NCBI GenBank assembly: GCA_038226665.1
Contig: JBBRQI010000012.1
Span: forward strand, 30,596-94,595
Direction of reading: 5' to 3'
From: SZAS-103 sp038226665
Lineage (GTDB): Bacteria > Pseudomonadota > Gammaproteobacteria > Xanthomonadales > Xanthomonadaceae
Length of the DNA: 64,000 nucleotides
Made by a program: the position numbers and the translations under genes. This document shows positions 36,314 to 44,878 of the stretch, piece after piece (position 1 is the stretch's first letter; every line of letters begins with the position of its first letter). A model generated the notes under the pieces. That model was not told the origin of the DNA. It did not search any database and was given only the letters and a program-made list of their open reading frames with translations.

Positions 36314-36473
36314 TTGAGCAGGTTGTTGAAAGGGCTTTCCCGCTCTTTTTCAATCGCACGGTTGCAGCAAAGCTTCACGCGATTCTGGCCTTTCATACTG
36401 ACATGCGCACACAACAGCGCGACCGCAGTCGGGTCGCGATAGACTCGCCACACGACGACCACCGGCACCGCGC

Positions 36474-37427
36474 ATGCACGCCCAAGCCAGCGTTCCACCC
36501 ATCCTGACCGAACCCGCGCGCGCCGCCCTGGCCGCTGCAATCGTACAGGTCAACAAGCTCGTGCTCGGCAAGCCACGCGAGATCCGCCTCGCCTTTGCCT
36601 GTCTGCTCGCTGGCGGGCACCTGCTGATCGAGGATTTGCCGGGTCTCGGCAAAACCACGCTCGCGCATGCCTTGGCGGCGACCGTCGGCCTGGAGTTCCA
36701 GCGCACCCAATTCACCTCCGACCTGTTGCCATCGGACATCCTCGGCGTATCGGTGTTCGACCAGACCCAGCAGCGCTTTCACTTCCATCCAGGCCCGATT
36801 TTCACCCAGTTGATGCTTGCCGATGAAATCAATCGCGCACCGCCGCGCACGCAGAGCGCCTTGCTCGAAGCGATGGCGGAACAGCAGGTCACCGTCGATG
36901 GCACGACGCATGCGTTGCCGCAACCGTTCTTCGTGATCGCCACGCAGAATCCGGTCGATCTCGCCGGCACCTATCCGTTGCCGGATTCGCAGCTCGACCG
37001 CTTCCTGCTGCGCCTGTCGCTGGGGTATCCGGACGCGCGCGCCGAACGCGAGATGCTTTCGACCGTAGACCGCCGCGACCTGATCGCGCAGGTCAAGCCG
37101 CAACTTCAATCCACCGACGTGCTCGCGCTGCGCGATGCGACCCTGCACGTGCACGCGAGCGAGGCATTGATCGGGTATGTGCAGGAGCTGGTGTCGCAGA
37201 GTCGTCGGCATCCGGGCGTGAAAGTCGGATTGTCGCCGCGTGCCGGCCTCGCGCTGCTGCGTGCCGCGCGCGCGCAGGCATTGATCCAGGGTCGCGACCA
37301 CGTATTGCCCGACGACGTGCAAGCGTTGTTCGCCGAGATCGCATCGCATCGGCTCGTGCCCGACGGCGACGACAACGGCCGCGAACGCCTCGCCCAGCAA
37401 ATCCTGCACACGGTCGCGGTGGACTGA
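36474..37427 (+). CDS. MoxR family AAA+ ATPase
   Basis: This 317-residue MoxR ATPase has Walker A EDLPGLGKTTLA, Walker B LMLADEINRAPPRTQSALLEAM (in two parts) and sensor-1 region FFVIATQNPVDLAGTYPLPD. A C-terminal lid is also present. MoxR proteins act as chaperones that activate a partner, usually encoded with a DUF58 protein as here (10 bases downstream). The DUF58-transglutaminase set downstream suggests a role at the cell envelope. Confidence 0.93.
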   Translation: MHAQASVPPILTEPARAALAAAIVQVNKLVLGKPREIRLAFACLLAGGHLLIEDLPGLGKTTLAHALAATVGLEFQRTQFTSDLLPSDILGVSVFDQTQQRFHFHPGPIFTQLMLADEINRAPPRTQSALLEAMAEQQVTVDGTTHALPQPFFVIATQNPVDLAGTYPLPDSQLDRFLLRLSLGYPDARAEREMLSTVDRRDLIAQVKPQLQSTDVLALRDATLHVHASEALIGYVQELVSQSRRHPGVKVGLSPRAGLALLRAARAQALIQGRDHVLPDDVQALFAEIASHRLVPDGDDNGRERLAQQILHTVAVD

Positions 37428-37436
37428 GGCATCGCG

Positions 37437-38417
37437 ATGGTTTCCGACGCGCAAGGATTCCGCGCGCTGGCTTTCGTCAGGAACTGGCGCAAGCGCGCGA
37501 TCGGCTTCACGCGCCCGCGTCGCATCGAAACCTTGCCGGTCGCGCTGAATCGACGGCGCATCTACATCCTGCCGACGCGCTTCGGCATGTTCATCGCGGC
37601 ATTGCTCGGCACCATGCTGCTCGGCGCACTGAACTACAACAACAACCCTGCGCTGTTGCTCGGGTTCTTGCTCGCGGCGACCGCGCAACTAAGCCTGCAT
37701 GCGACGCATCTCGCGCTCAGCGGCATCCGCCTGCGCGATGCGCGCGCGGCACCAGTCAACGCCGGCGACGACCTTGTCCTCGAATTGCGTTTCGACGCAG
37801 TGCGTTCACGACCACGCACGGGATTGGTGCTTGCGAGCGACGGCGCGCGCACGGTGTTCACGCTGGCCGACGCAAATGACATGCAAGTCGAGTTGTCCCT
37901 GCCGACAACCACGCGCGGCTGGCTGCGGCCAGGCCGTCTGGCGCTCTCGACGACACAACCGCTCGGGCTTGCGCGCGCCTGGTCGTATTTCTGGCCCGAC
38001 CTGCAACTGCTGGTGTACCCGAAGCTCGAGGTCCACGCGCCGCCGCTGCCGACTCACCATGGCCCAGGCGCACGCGCACGCGTTCGCGCGCAGGGCGAGG
38101 AACCGCACCATCTCCGCGATTACCGGGTTGGAGATCCGCCACGACAGGTCGCGTGGAAAGCATCGGCGCGCACCGGCAAACTGCTCGTGCGCGAATACGA
38201 AGCGCAGAGCGATCGCGAATTGCGGCTCGACTGGAACGCCTTGACGAGCCTGCCCTACGAAGTACGCGTCTCGCGGCTCGCCCGTTGGGTCGTTGAAGCC
38301 GACCGCATCGGCGCGCGTTACCTGCTCGTTGTGCCAGGACAACAACTCGGCCCCGCGCAAGGTCATGCGCATCGGCACGCCAGCCTGCAAGCGCTCGCGC
38401 TGCTTCCGCATGGCTAA
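37437..38417 (+). CDS. DUF58 membrane protein
   Basis: This 326-residue protein has two membrane helices (about residues 45-62 and 70-85) near the N-terminus. The DUF58 signature follows: HHLRDYRVGDPPRQVAWKASARTGKLLVREYE, given here in parts as HHLRDYRVGDPP and WKASARTG. A beta-sandwich lies between. It probably partners the MoxR ATPase encoded upstream. It ends within the start of the transglutaminase gene (8-base overlap). Confidence 0.9.
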   Translation: MVSDAQGFRALAFVRNWRKRAIGFTRPRRIETLPVALNRRRIYILPTRFGMFIAALLGTMLLGALNYNNNPALLLGFLLAATAQLSLHATHLALSGIRLRDARAAPVNAGDDLVLELRFDAVRSRPRTGLVLASDGARTVFTLADANDMQVELSLPTTTRGWLRPGRLALSTTQPLGLARAWSYFWPDLQLLVYPKLEVHAPPLPTHHGPGARARVRAQGEEPHHLRDYRVGDPPRQVAWKASARTGKLLVREYEAQSDRELRLDWNALTSLPYEVRVSRLARWVVEADRIGARYLLVVPGQQLGPAQGHAHRHASLQALALLPHG

Positions 38418-40368
38418 AGCACCGTCGCCCGCACTGGATCGCCGCAGCCGCATCTGGTGCCTGGGTGCGGGATTCGCATGCGCATTGCCACTGTTGCTGT
38501 TGGTGCCGCACTGGCTCGCACTCGTATTGTTGCTGGCCAGCGCGATGAGCGTCGCGATCACAGGGAAACGTCCCGCGCACGCCGCATTGCGCCTGCTGTT
38601 GACCATCGTGCTGGTCGGGATGGTGCTGTCCGCCTACGGCTTCCACATCGGCCGCGATACCGCGAGCGCACTGCTGCTCGCAATGCTGATGCTCAAACCC
38701 ATCGAGCTCAACACATTGCGCGATGTGCGCAGCCTGATCGGGTTTGGGCTGTTCGCATTGTTCTCCGCCTTCCTCCTTGACCAGGGCCCGCTGACGCTTG
38801 CGCTCGCCATGCCTGCGTCGGCGCTGGCTTTCGCGTCGTGCGCGCGCCTCGCGGATGCCGAAGTCGGCACGATCAGCACCGGCACGAACTGGAAGCGCAT
38901 CGTCGCGATCGCAGGTCTGTTTGCGCTTGCTGCACCACTCGCTATGGCAGGGTTCTGGTTGTTCCCGCGCCTCGGCAGTCCATTGTGGGGCGTGCCGGAT
39001 GTCGCGAAAGCCAAGATCGGCATCAGCGACCGCATGGCGCCCGGAGATTGGCTGGACATCCTGGTGGACGACACGCCCGCATTCCGCGTGCATTTCGACG
39101 GCCCGACTCCGCAGCAGCAAGCGTTGTATTGGCGCGGCTTGGTGATGTGGAATTTCGACGGCCGTGCATGGGCGCAACCGGACTGGCCGCGCAGCATGCC
39201 GCCCGCGCCGGTGGTGCCGCTTGCACATCCGGTGCGCTACGAACTCGCGCTCGAACCCACCGACAAGCACTGGCTTTTCGCGCTGGATCTTCCGCAGGCC
39301 GCACCCGAAGGCGCGCGACTTGCGCAGGACCTGAGCCTGACCACGCCGCAATCGGTGGATACATTGCGCGCATACACGATGACCTCGGCTGCGCCAGCGC
39401 GTTTCGAGCCCGACCTCGATCCCGTCATCCGTGCGGTCGCGTTGCGCTTGCCGCCTGGCTATAACCCGCGCACGTTGGCGCTCGCGCGGCAATGGCGCAG
39501 CGAAACCAGCGACGATGCCGCGATCGTGCGCCGCGTCCTTGCGATGTACCACGCGAGTTTCAGCTACTCGCTGGCAGCACCACCACTCGGCCGCGACAGC
39601 GTGGACGAATTCCTGTTCGATACGAAGATCGGATTCTGCGAGCACTTCAGTTCGTCATTCACCTTCCTGATGCGCGCCGCTGGCATTCCCGCACGCGTCG
39701 TTACCGGGTATGTCGGCGGCTATCAGAACCGGATCGGGAACTTCCTGCTGGTGCGTCAATCAGACGCGCACGCCTGGTCGGAGGTGTGGCTGCCCGGACG
39801 CGGCTGGACGCGTGTCGATCCGACTGCGGCGGTGGCGCCCGAGCGCGTGTTCCGCCACGCCGGCAGCAACGCCGCCGGCCCTGGCGGCGGCACAGCGATC
39901 GGCCAATTATTCGACGTCAGTGACTGGCTGCGGCGCGGCTGGAACGAGCTGGTGTTGGGCTTCAATGCTGCGCGCCAGGAATCCATGCTCGCGTCGCTTG
40001 GCCTGCCGAACGCCGATAGCCGCGATCTCGCGATCGCGTTCGGCGTGGTGACCGGACTGCTGCTGACGATCATTGCGCTGTTCCAGTTGCGCGATCGCGG
40101 ACCGCGACGCGATCCGCTGATGCGCGCGTGGGTACGGTTCACGGCGCGACTCGCGCGGGCACACCTGCGCAAGCAGCCGCACGAGCCCGCCCTGGCGTAT
40201 GCACGTCGTGTCGCGCCCTTGCTACCCTCGCAACGTGACGATGTACTGTCGCTCAGCGGACGTTTTGCTTCGGCGCGCTACGCTCGCCACGACATGGACG
40301 ATGAGGCGCGCCACGCGCTGATCCAGGCGTTGCGCACATTCCGGATCAAGGATCCGGCGCATCCATGA
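38410..40368 (+). CDS. TgpA-type membrane transglutaminase
   Basis: This 652-residue protein has about five N-terminal membrane helices (DUF3488 region, residues 15-200). A periplasmic transglutaminase-like domain follows with catalytic Cys in IGFCEHFSSSFTFLMR, His in SDAHAWSEVWLPGRGW and Asp in RVDPTAAVAP. A final membrane helix (residues 541-558) and a DUF4129-type cytoplasmic tail complete it. Pseudomonas TgpA is an essential periplasmic-side enzyme encoded with the same MoxR-DUF58 pair. The ATG at 38410 overlaps the DUF58 stop; the frame is open upstream inside that gene. Confidence 0.92.
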   Translation: MAKAPSPALDRRSRIWCLGAGFACALPLLLLVPHWLALVLLLASAMSVAITGKRPAHAALRLLLTIVLVGMVLSAYGFHIGRDTASALLLAMLMLKPIELNTLRDVRSLIGFGLFALFSAFLLDQGPLTLALAMPASALAFASCARLADAEVGTISTGTNWKRIVAIAGLFALAAPLAMAGFWLFPRLGSPLWGVPDVAKAKIGISDRMAPGDWLDILVDDTPAFRVHFDGPTPQQQALYWRGLVMWNFDGRAWAQPDWPRSMPPAPVVPLAHPVRYELALEPTDKHWLFALDLPQAAPEGARLAQDLSLTTPQSVDTLRAYTMTSAAPARFEPDLDPVIRAVALRLPPGYNPRTLALARQWRSETSDDAAIVRRVLAMYHASFSYSLAAPPLGRDSVDEFLFDTKIGFCEHFSSSFTFLMRAAGIPARVVTGYVGGYQNRIGNFLLVRQSDAHAWSEVWLPGRGWTRVDPTAAVAPERVFRHAGSNAAGPGGGTAIGQLFDVSDWLRRGWNELVLGFNAARQESMLASLGLPNADSRDLAIAFGVVTGLLLTIIALFQLRDRGPRRDPLMRAWVRFTARLARAHLRKQPHEPALAYARRVAPLLPSQRDDVLSLSGRFASARYARHDMDDEARHALIQALRTFRIKDPAHP

Positions 40369-40391
40369 ATCGCCGAATGCAGGAGTTCGCC

Positions 40392-40955
40392 ATGCAATCG
40401 CCAATCTCCATATCGCATCCAGGGCAAAGTTCAGTGCCGCGCGGTTCAGTGTCGCGTGGCATCTTCATGCTTGCGCTCGCCCTCGCATTCGCTGGTTGCG
40501 CAACGGTTCCGCAACCGCTGCAGGGGAATTTCTCCGTCCTCGATCCGGGCGCCGCGACGACACGCGACGCGACCGGCCAAGCCGTGCGCTGGGGCGGCAC
40601 GATCGCGAAAGTCGAAACATTGCCGGATCAGACCTGCTTCGAACTCGTCGCGCGGCCGTTGGACGCGGAGAGCCGCCCGCTCATGAACGATCGCGCGGAC
40701 GGCCGTTTCCTCGCCTGCCGGCAGGGCTTCTACGAGCCGCAGGTGTTTGCGCAAGGCCGCAGCCTCACAGTCACTGGCCGCGTGGTCGGCTACGAAACCC
40801 GCAAGGTCGGCGACTACGATTACCGCCAGCCCAAGGTCGCAGCGGATGTGATCTACCTGTGGCCGCGCCGGCAGGAAGTGCGCGTGGTCAACGACTTCTA
40901 TCCGTTCTACCCGTACGATCCGTGGCCGTCGATCTGGTGGCGGCGACGCTGGTGA
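40392..40955 (+). CDS. Slp family outer membrane lipoprotein
   Basis: This 187-residue lipoprotein has lipobox LAFAGC at about residues 32-37. The Slp-like domain begins with TGQAVRWGGTIAKVET, and VTGRVVGYETRKVGDYDYRQPKV is a family hallmark. The C-terminus is rich in Tyr, Pro and Trp (YPFYPYDPWPSIWW). The ATG at 40392 is chosen because AGGAG lies 7 bases upstream; the frame also has ATGs at 40365 (overlapping the tgpA-like stop) and 40377. It would sit on the inner leaflet of the outer membrane, probably at stationary phase as in E. coli. Confidence 0.83.
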   Translation: MQSPISISHPGQSSVPRGSVSRGIFMLALALAFAGCATVPQPLQGNFSVLDPGAATTRDATGQAVRWGGTIAKVETLPDQTCFELVARPLDAESRPLMNDRADGRFLACRQGFYEPQVFAQGRSLTVTGRVVGYETRKVGDYDYRQPKVAADVIYLWPRRQEVRVVNDFYPFYPYDPWPSIWWRRRW

Positions 40956-41010
40956 GAATCGCGGTGCCGGCCTGACGCCGCAAACATGCGGCTTTCGACG
41001 CAGCAACGGC

Positions 41011-41364
41011 TCAGGCGAACGGCGAATGCGACTGGCCGCCGCCGAGCAGATGCAGATGCATGTGGAAAACGGTCTGCCCGCCGTCACGGTTGCAGTTGAA
41101 CACCGTGCGATAGCCGCTCTCGGCGAAGCCTTCGCGCTTCGCATACGCCGCGGCGGCGAGAACAAGCTTGCCGACCAGTTCCGCATCATCCGGTTGCAGG
41201 TCGTTGAGGGTCGCGATCGATTTGCGCGGCACAAATAGCACATGCACCGGCGCCTGCGGATGCATGTCGCGAAACGCCACGATGTCGGTGTCCTCGTAAA
41301 CGATGTCGGCCGGGATCTCGCGGCGGATGATCTTGTCGAAGATGGTGTCGGTCACAGTTCGCAC
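41011..41364 (-). CDS. hinT: HIT family purine nucleoside phosphoramidase
   Basis: This 117-residue histidine triad protein has the HxHxHxx motif as FHMHLHLLGG (about residues 100-109). The N-terminal part TIFDKIIRREIPADIVYEDTD and RDMHPQAPVHVLFVPRK are typical of HinT. It hydrolyses AMP-amide bonds in the cytoplasm. Two GTG starts (41364 and 41355) are possible and neither has a strong ribosome site. It follows the small KOW-like gene by 7 bases. Confidence 0.92.
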   Translation of the reverse strand: MRTVTDTIFDKIIRREIPADIVYEDTDIVAFRDMHPQAPVHVLFVPRKSIATLNDLQPDDAELVGKLVLAAAAYAKREGFAESGYRTVFNCNRDGGQTVFHMHLHLLGGGQSHSPFA

Positions 41365-41371
41365 CCTGGCC

Positions 41372-41602
41372 TCAGTCTGCCAATTCGATATCGGATTGTT
41401 TGGCGGCGACGTTGAATCCCGAATCGATTTCGACGAGGAAGATCGCCTCGGGCTCGAGTTGTTCGATGGAGACGAGCGAGCCGACGTTGCCGGCGTGTTC
41501 GCCAGCGAGGATGGTCACGAGATCGTCGTGCGCGAAGCGCACGCCGTCGACCGTCCGATGCGCGCGCCATGCATTGATGATGTCGGGAGACGGCGTAGCC
41601 AT
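41372..41602 (-). CDS. Small KOW-like protein
   Basis: This 76-residue protein contains the segment LVTILAGEHAGNVGSLVSIEQLEPE, which here is quoted as two parts: LVTILAGEHAGNVGSLVS and IEQLEPE. It resembles a KOW motif (strand, conserved Gly, strand) and so may bind RNA or protein. Two further strands complete a small barrel. It sits between recR and hinT with almost no gaps (1 and 7 bases). Function unknown. Confidence 0.7.
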   Translation of the reverse strand: MATPSPDIINAWRAHRTVDGVRFAHDDLVTILAGEHAGNVGSLVSIEQLEPEAIFLVEIDSGFNVAAKQSDIELAD

Positions 41603-41603
41603 G

Positions 41604-42179
41604 TCAGTTGGGAACCTCGCTGCGACTGCCGAACGCGTGCGCTAGCGTACCGCGATCGATGTACTCGAGCTCGCCGCCAAGCGGCACGCCGTGCGCGATG
41701 CGGCTGGGCTGGACTTTGTGCTGGCGCGCGAGTTGCGCGAGGTAATGCGCGGTCGCCTCGCCTTCCACGGTCGGATTGGTCGCAATGATCAGCTCGCGGA
41801 CGTCGCCTTCGGCCATGCGCGCGGCGAGTCGATCCAATCCGAGTTCGCGCGGACCGATGCCATCAAGCGGCGACAGCCTGCCCTGCAAGATGAAATACAG
41901 GCCGCGATAGCCGGTCGCCTGTTCGATCGCCAGCCGGTCGGCCGGCGATTCGACCGCACACAACAACGCCGCATCGCGCGTCGGGCTCGCGCAAATGGCG
42001 CACAACTCGGTCTGGCTGAAATCGCGGCAACGCGCGCAATGGCCGACTTTCTCCATCGCTTCGGCAAGGCGTTCGCCCAGCCGACGCCCGCCATCGCGAT
42101 CGCGTTCGAGAAGGTGATACGCCATGCGCTGCGCGGACTTCTGGCCGACGCCAGGCAAGGCGCGCAGCGCCTCGATCAT
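41604..42179 (-). CDS. recR: Recombination mediator protein RecR
   Basis: This 191-residue protein has helix-hairpin-helix ALPGVGQKSAQRMAYHLL, zinc cysteines CARC...CAIC, the Toprim segment LCAVESPAD...ATNPTVEGEAT and the C-terminal IAHGVPLGGELEYID. It partners RecO. The first ATG is at 42179, but family similarity (PLLEQMIEAL) continues in frame upstream to a CTG at 42206, overlapping the ybaB stop as CTGA. True translation may therefore start at that CTG and add nine residues. Confidence 0.93.
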   Translation of the reverse strand: MIEALRALPGVGQKSAQRMAYHLLERDRDGGRRLGERLAEAMEKVGHCARCRDFSQTELCAICASPTRDAALLCAVESPADRLAIEQATGYRGLYFILQGRLSPLDGIGPRELGLDRLAARMAEGDVRELIIATNPTVEGEATAHYLAQLARQHKVQPSRIAHGVPLGGELEYIDRGTLAHAFGSRSEVPN

Positions 42180-42202
42180 CTGTTCCAGTAGCGGCGTCGC
42201 GC

Positions 42203-42517
42203 TCAGAAACCCATCCCGGGTGGCAATTGCATTCCGCCCGTTGCTGCCGACGTGCGCTTGCGCGCTTCCTCGTTCGCATTCGCCACGGCGTCGTTGAACG
42301 CAGCGGCGACCAAGTCTTCAAGCATGTCGGCATCGTCGAGCACGGAAGGGTCAATGCGCACGCGACGGCATTCCATCTTGCCGGTCAGCGTGATCGCGAC
42401 CATGCCGCCGCCGGACTGCCCACTGACTTCAACCACAGCCAGTTCTTCCTGCACGCGCTTGAGGTTTTCCTGCATGCGTTGGGCTTGTTGCATGAGTTGG
42501 GTGATGTCGGGACGCAT
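42203..42517 (-). CDS. ybaB: YbaB/EbfC nucleoid-associated protein
   Basis: This 104-residue protein has an N-terminal helical region (QLMQQAQRMQENLKRVQEEL in one 20-residue stretch), the strand segment GGGMVAITLTGKMECRRVRIDPS and the terminal helix AFNDAVANANEEARKR. The family binds DNA as a dimer of a beta-barrel-like body. The ATG at 42517 follows the dnaX stop at once. Order dnaX-ybaB-recR is conserved in gammaproteobacteria. Confidence 0.93.
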   Translation of the reverse strand: MRPDITQLMQQAQRMQENLKRVQEELAVVEVSGQSGGGMVAITLTGKMECRRVRIDPSVLDDADMLEDLVAAAFNDAVANANEEARKRTSAATGGMQLPPGMGF

Positions 42518-42518
42518 G

Positions 42519-44279
42519 TCAGTTCTCGTCGTTGGGTCGGATCGAATCGGGCACCAGCTTCGCGCCGTATTGCTGCATGTAGCGTTGCACCGAGGGATTG
42601 TCGAGGAACGCACGTTCGGCATTCGCCTGGCGTTCGTCGCGCTGGCGCGCGTCGCGTGCGTGCAGGCTATCGCCTTCGGTCGATGCCGATGCGGCGAACA
42701 CAATGCGTGGCGCACTGCCCAGTGCACGCGCGAGTTCAGTGGCGAGCTTGCCGGTCAACGTGTCGGTACGCAGGTGCTCGAAGCCATCGGGCAATGCGAG
42801 CGTCAGGAGTCCATCGGCATGACTGACGAAAGCCGCGTGCGCAGCGAGATCGCGCGTCGGGCCTTTCAAGGCTGCATCCGCGATCAACGCGACCCAGTCG
42901 TCGGAGTTGTGCAATACAACGGCCGTTGCCAGCGGTTTTTTTGGAGCCCCGATTTTTTCCGGAACACCGTTCGTTGCGGCGCTGTTCGTCGGGATTACGG
43001 TCGGCACGTCGCGATCGATCAACGATTCGCGTACCGGCGTCGCAATGCGTGGCGTCAATGGCGCGGTCGATGCAGCGACATGGTCGGCGGTGCGGATGCC
43101 GGCTTGCGGCGCAGCGGCAGTCTTGCCCGACGACGATGGTGGCGCTGTGCGGCGCGGCGACGCAACACCCGTCACTTCGACAGTGTTCGCATTCACCGGG
43201 CGGAACGCGAGCATTCGCAGCAACGCCATCTCGAAGCCCGCGCGCTGGCTGGGTGCGAGCGACAGGTCGCGACGGCCATTGATCGCCATCTGGTACCAGA
43301 GTTGCACGAGTTCGGGCGCGAGCGTCGCTGCAAGCGCCGCGAGAACCACTTGATCCGAATCGGCTTCATCGCCCGCCGCACCTGGAACAAGTTGCTGCAG
43401 CTGGATGCGATGCAGTGTCGCGGCGATGTCGTCGAGTACCAGGCCGAAATCCGGCGAGAAGCCCGCGAGCGCGTCGACCTCGGCCATGAGCGTCTTGCCA
43501 TCGGCACTCGCAAGCGCACTGAGCATCGCGCCGACGCGCGCGTGATCCACGGTGCCTAGCATCGCGCGCACGCCAGCTTCGTCGAGAACGCCAGCGGTGT
43601 ACGCGATCGCCTGGTCGAGCAGCGATAATCCGTCGCGCAAGCTGCCGTCCGCGCCGCGCGCGAGCAAGGCAAGCGCACCAAGGTCGATCGGCATGCCTTC
43701 GGCGGCGAGGATCTTTTCCATCTGCCCGCGGATCTGCGGCTCATCGAGGCGCTTGAGGTTGAACTGCAGGCAGCGCGAAAGAACGGTGACCGGCAACTTC
43801 TGCGGATCGGTGGTCGCGAGCAGGAACTTCACGTGCGGCGGCGGTTCCTCGAGCGTCTTGAGCAGCGCATTGAACGCCGGCTTCGACAGCATGTGTGCTT
43901 CGTCGATCAAGTAGACTTTGGTGCGGCCGCGCGACGGCATGTACTGCGCGTTCTCGATCACCTCGCGCACGTCGTCGACGCCGGTGTTGGACGCGGCATC
44001 GATTTCGAGCAGGTCGACGAAACGGCCCGCATCGATATCGAGGCAAGTCGCGCACTCGCCGCAGGGTTCGGCGCCCTGCCCGCGCTCGCAGTTGAGGCTT
44101 TTCGCGAAGATCCGCGCGATGGTCGTCTTGCCGACGCCGCGCGTACCGGTGAACAGGAACGCGTGGTGCACGCGACCGGAGATGAGCGCATTGGTCAGCG
44201 CACGCACCACATGCGTCTGCCCGACCAGTTCGGCGAAACGCCGGGGGCGCCATTTGCGCGCAAGCACGAGATAGGACAT
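42519..44279 (-). CDS. dnaX: DNA polymerase III tau/gamma subunit
   Basis: This 586-residue clamp-loader ATPase has Walker A FTGTRGVGKTTIA, zinc cysteines CERGQGAEPCGECATC, Walker B VYLIDEAHMLS and sensor-1 LLATTDPQKLP. The collar domain extends to about residue 370. A Pro/Ala/Thr-rich linker and a domain V-like C-terminus follow. A run of seven A lies at residue 446-448, near where E. coli dnaX is frameshifted to make gamma. The ATG at 44279 begins MSYLVLARKWRP. It is head-to-head with tRNA-Ser(GGA), 126 bases apart. Confidence 0.95.
   Translation of the reverse strand: MSYLVLARKWRPRRFAELVGQTHVVRALTNALISGRVHHAFLFTGTRGVGKTTIARIFAKSLNCERGQGAEPCGECATCLDIDAGRFVDLLEIDAASNTGVDDVREVIENAQYMPSRGRTKVYLIDEAHMLSKPAFNALLKTLEEPPPHVKFLLATTDPQKLPVTVLSRCLQFNLKRLDEPQIRGQMEKILAAEGMPIDLGALALLARGADGSLRDGLSLLDQAIAYTAGVLDEAGVRAMLGTVDHARVGAMLSALASADGKTLMAEVDALAGFSPDFGLVLDDIAATLHRIQLQQLVPGAAGDEADSDQVVLAALAATLAPELVQLWYQMAINGRRDLSLAPSQRAGFEMALLRMLAFRPVNANTVEVTGVASPRRTAPPSSSGKTAAAPQAGIRTADHVAASTAPLTPRIATPVRESLIDRDVPTVIPTNSAATNGVPEKIGAPKKPLATAVVLHNSDDWVALIADAALKGPTRDLAAHAAFVSHADGLLTLALPDGFEHLRTDTLTGKLATELARALGSAPRIVFAASASTEGDSLHARDARQRDERQANAERAFLDNPSVQRYMQQYGAKLVPDSIRPNDEN
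42936..42942 (-). promoter_or_regulatory. Candidate slippage site (A7) in dnaX
   Basis: On the minus strand the frame reads CCA AAA AAA CCG, a heptamer A AAA AAA; a second run of six A lies ten bases upstream (42953-42958). Loss of one A gives a stop TGA after about 17 further codons, producing a protein of about 465 residues, close to a gamma-type product. A -1 shift instead gives a tail of roughly 60 residues. Known from E. coli and Thermus; not shown here. Confidence 0.45.
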
Positions 44280-44405
44280 CTGCTTATTGTGCCTATCCGA
44301 CCGATTGCGGCCAAGCGCCGCAGCAATGCGTCTTGCTGCGGAACGTCTCGCCCGGTATGATTTGCGGTCTTCGCGAACCGGCATGAAGTTGTTCGCAGAA
44401 GCGCC

Positions 44406-44498
44406 GGAGAGGTGTCCGAGTGGTTGAAGGAGCACGCCTGGAAAGTGTGTAAGCGGCTAAACCCCGCTTCGAGGGTTCGAATCCCTCTCTCTCCGCCA
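44406..44498 (+). tRNA. tRNA-Ser (anticodon GGA)
   Basis: This 93-base class II tRNA starts GGAGAGG and ends TCTCTCC G CCA, giving a seven-pair acceptor stem. The anticodon loop CTGGAAA gives GGA. A long variable arm of serine type follows, then the T-arm GAGGG TTCGAAT CCCTC. CCA is encoded. It lies between dnaX (divergent) and the SRP RNA. Confidence 0.96.
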
Positions 44499-44547
44499 CA
44501 AAGCAACAACGTGCCACAGTCGGCTCGAATGAGCCGCATCGCTCAAT

Positions 44548-44657
44548 GGCGGCCCCGTCGGCGCCCTCGCGACGATAGCTTGCAAATCCCGCCAGGGCCG
44601 GAAGGCAGCAACGGTAGTGAGTGATTCGGGCGCCGGGGTGTCGCTGGCGGGGCTGCC
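44548..44657 (+). ncRNA. ffs: 4.5S signal recognition particle RNA
   Basis: This is a small bacterial SRP RNA. The universally conserved Ffh-binding core appears as GCCAGGGCCGGAAGGCAGCA at about 44591-44610, with the GGAA-type loop region GCCGGAAGGC. The 5' arm GGCGGCCCCGTC (from 44548) pairs with the 3' arm GGCGGGGCTGCC (44646-44657), closing a hairpin of about 110 bases. Boundaries are set from this pairing and are accurate to a few bases. It lies downstream of tRNA-Ser as in other Xanthomonadales. Its 3' end is the first unit of a 70-bp tandem array. Confidence 0.88.
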
Positions 44658-44873
44658 ACCCGAATTTGAGGGCACGCAGTGATGTATGCGCATGATTCAC
44701 CGCGTCGGGCGCGCTGGCGGGGCTGCCACCCTAATTTGATTGCACGTAGTGATGTATGCGCATGATTCGCCGCGTCGGGCGCGCTGGCGGGGCTGCCATC
44801 CTAATTTAATTGCACATGGTGATGTATGCGAGTGATTCGCCGCGTCGGGCTCGCTGGCGGGGCTGCCATCCAA
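44642..44873. repeat. 70-bp tandem repeat copying the SRP RNA 3' arm
   Basis: The 16-mer CGCTGGCGGGGCTGCC recurs at 44642, 44712, 44782 and 44852, exactly 70 bases apart. The intervening about 54 bases (with AATTTGAT, GTGATGTATGCGCATGATTC and CGCGTCGGGC) are also conserved with a few changes. The first 16-mer is the 3' arm of the SRP RNA. There are three complete units and a partial fourth that stops just before the convergent Asp-box gene. Confidence 0.9.
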
Positions 44874-44878
44874 CGCGT

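Noticed and set aside
44642..44873. A CRISPR array
   Set aside because: The whole 70-bp unit is repeated, with no unique spacers and no cas genes nearby.
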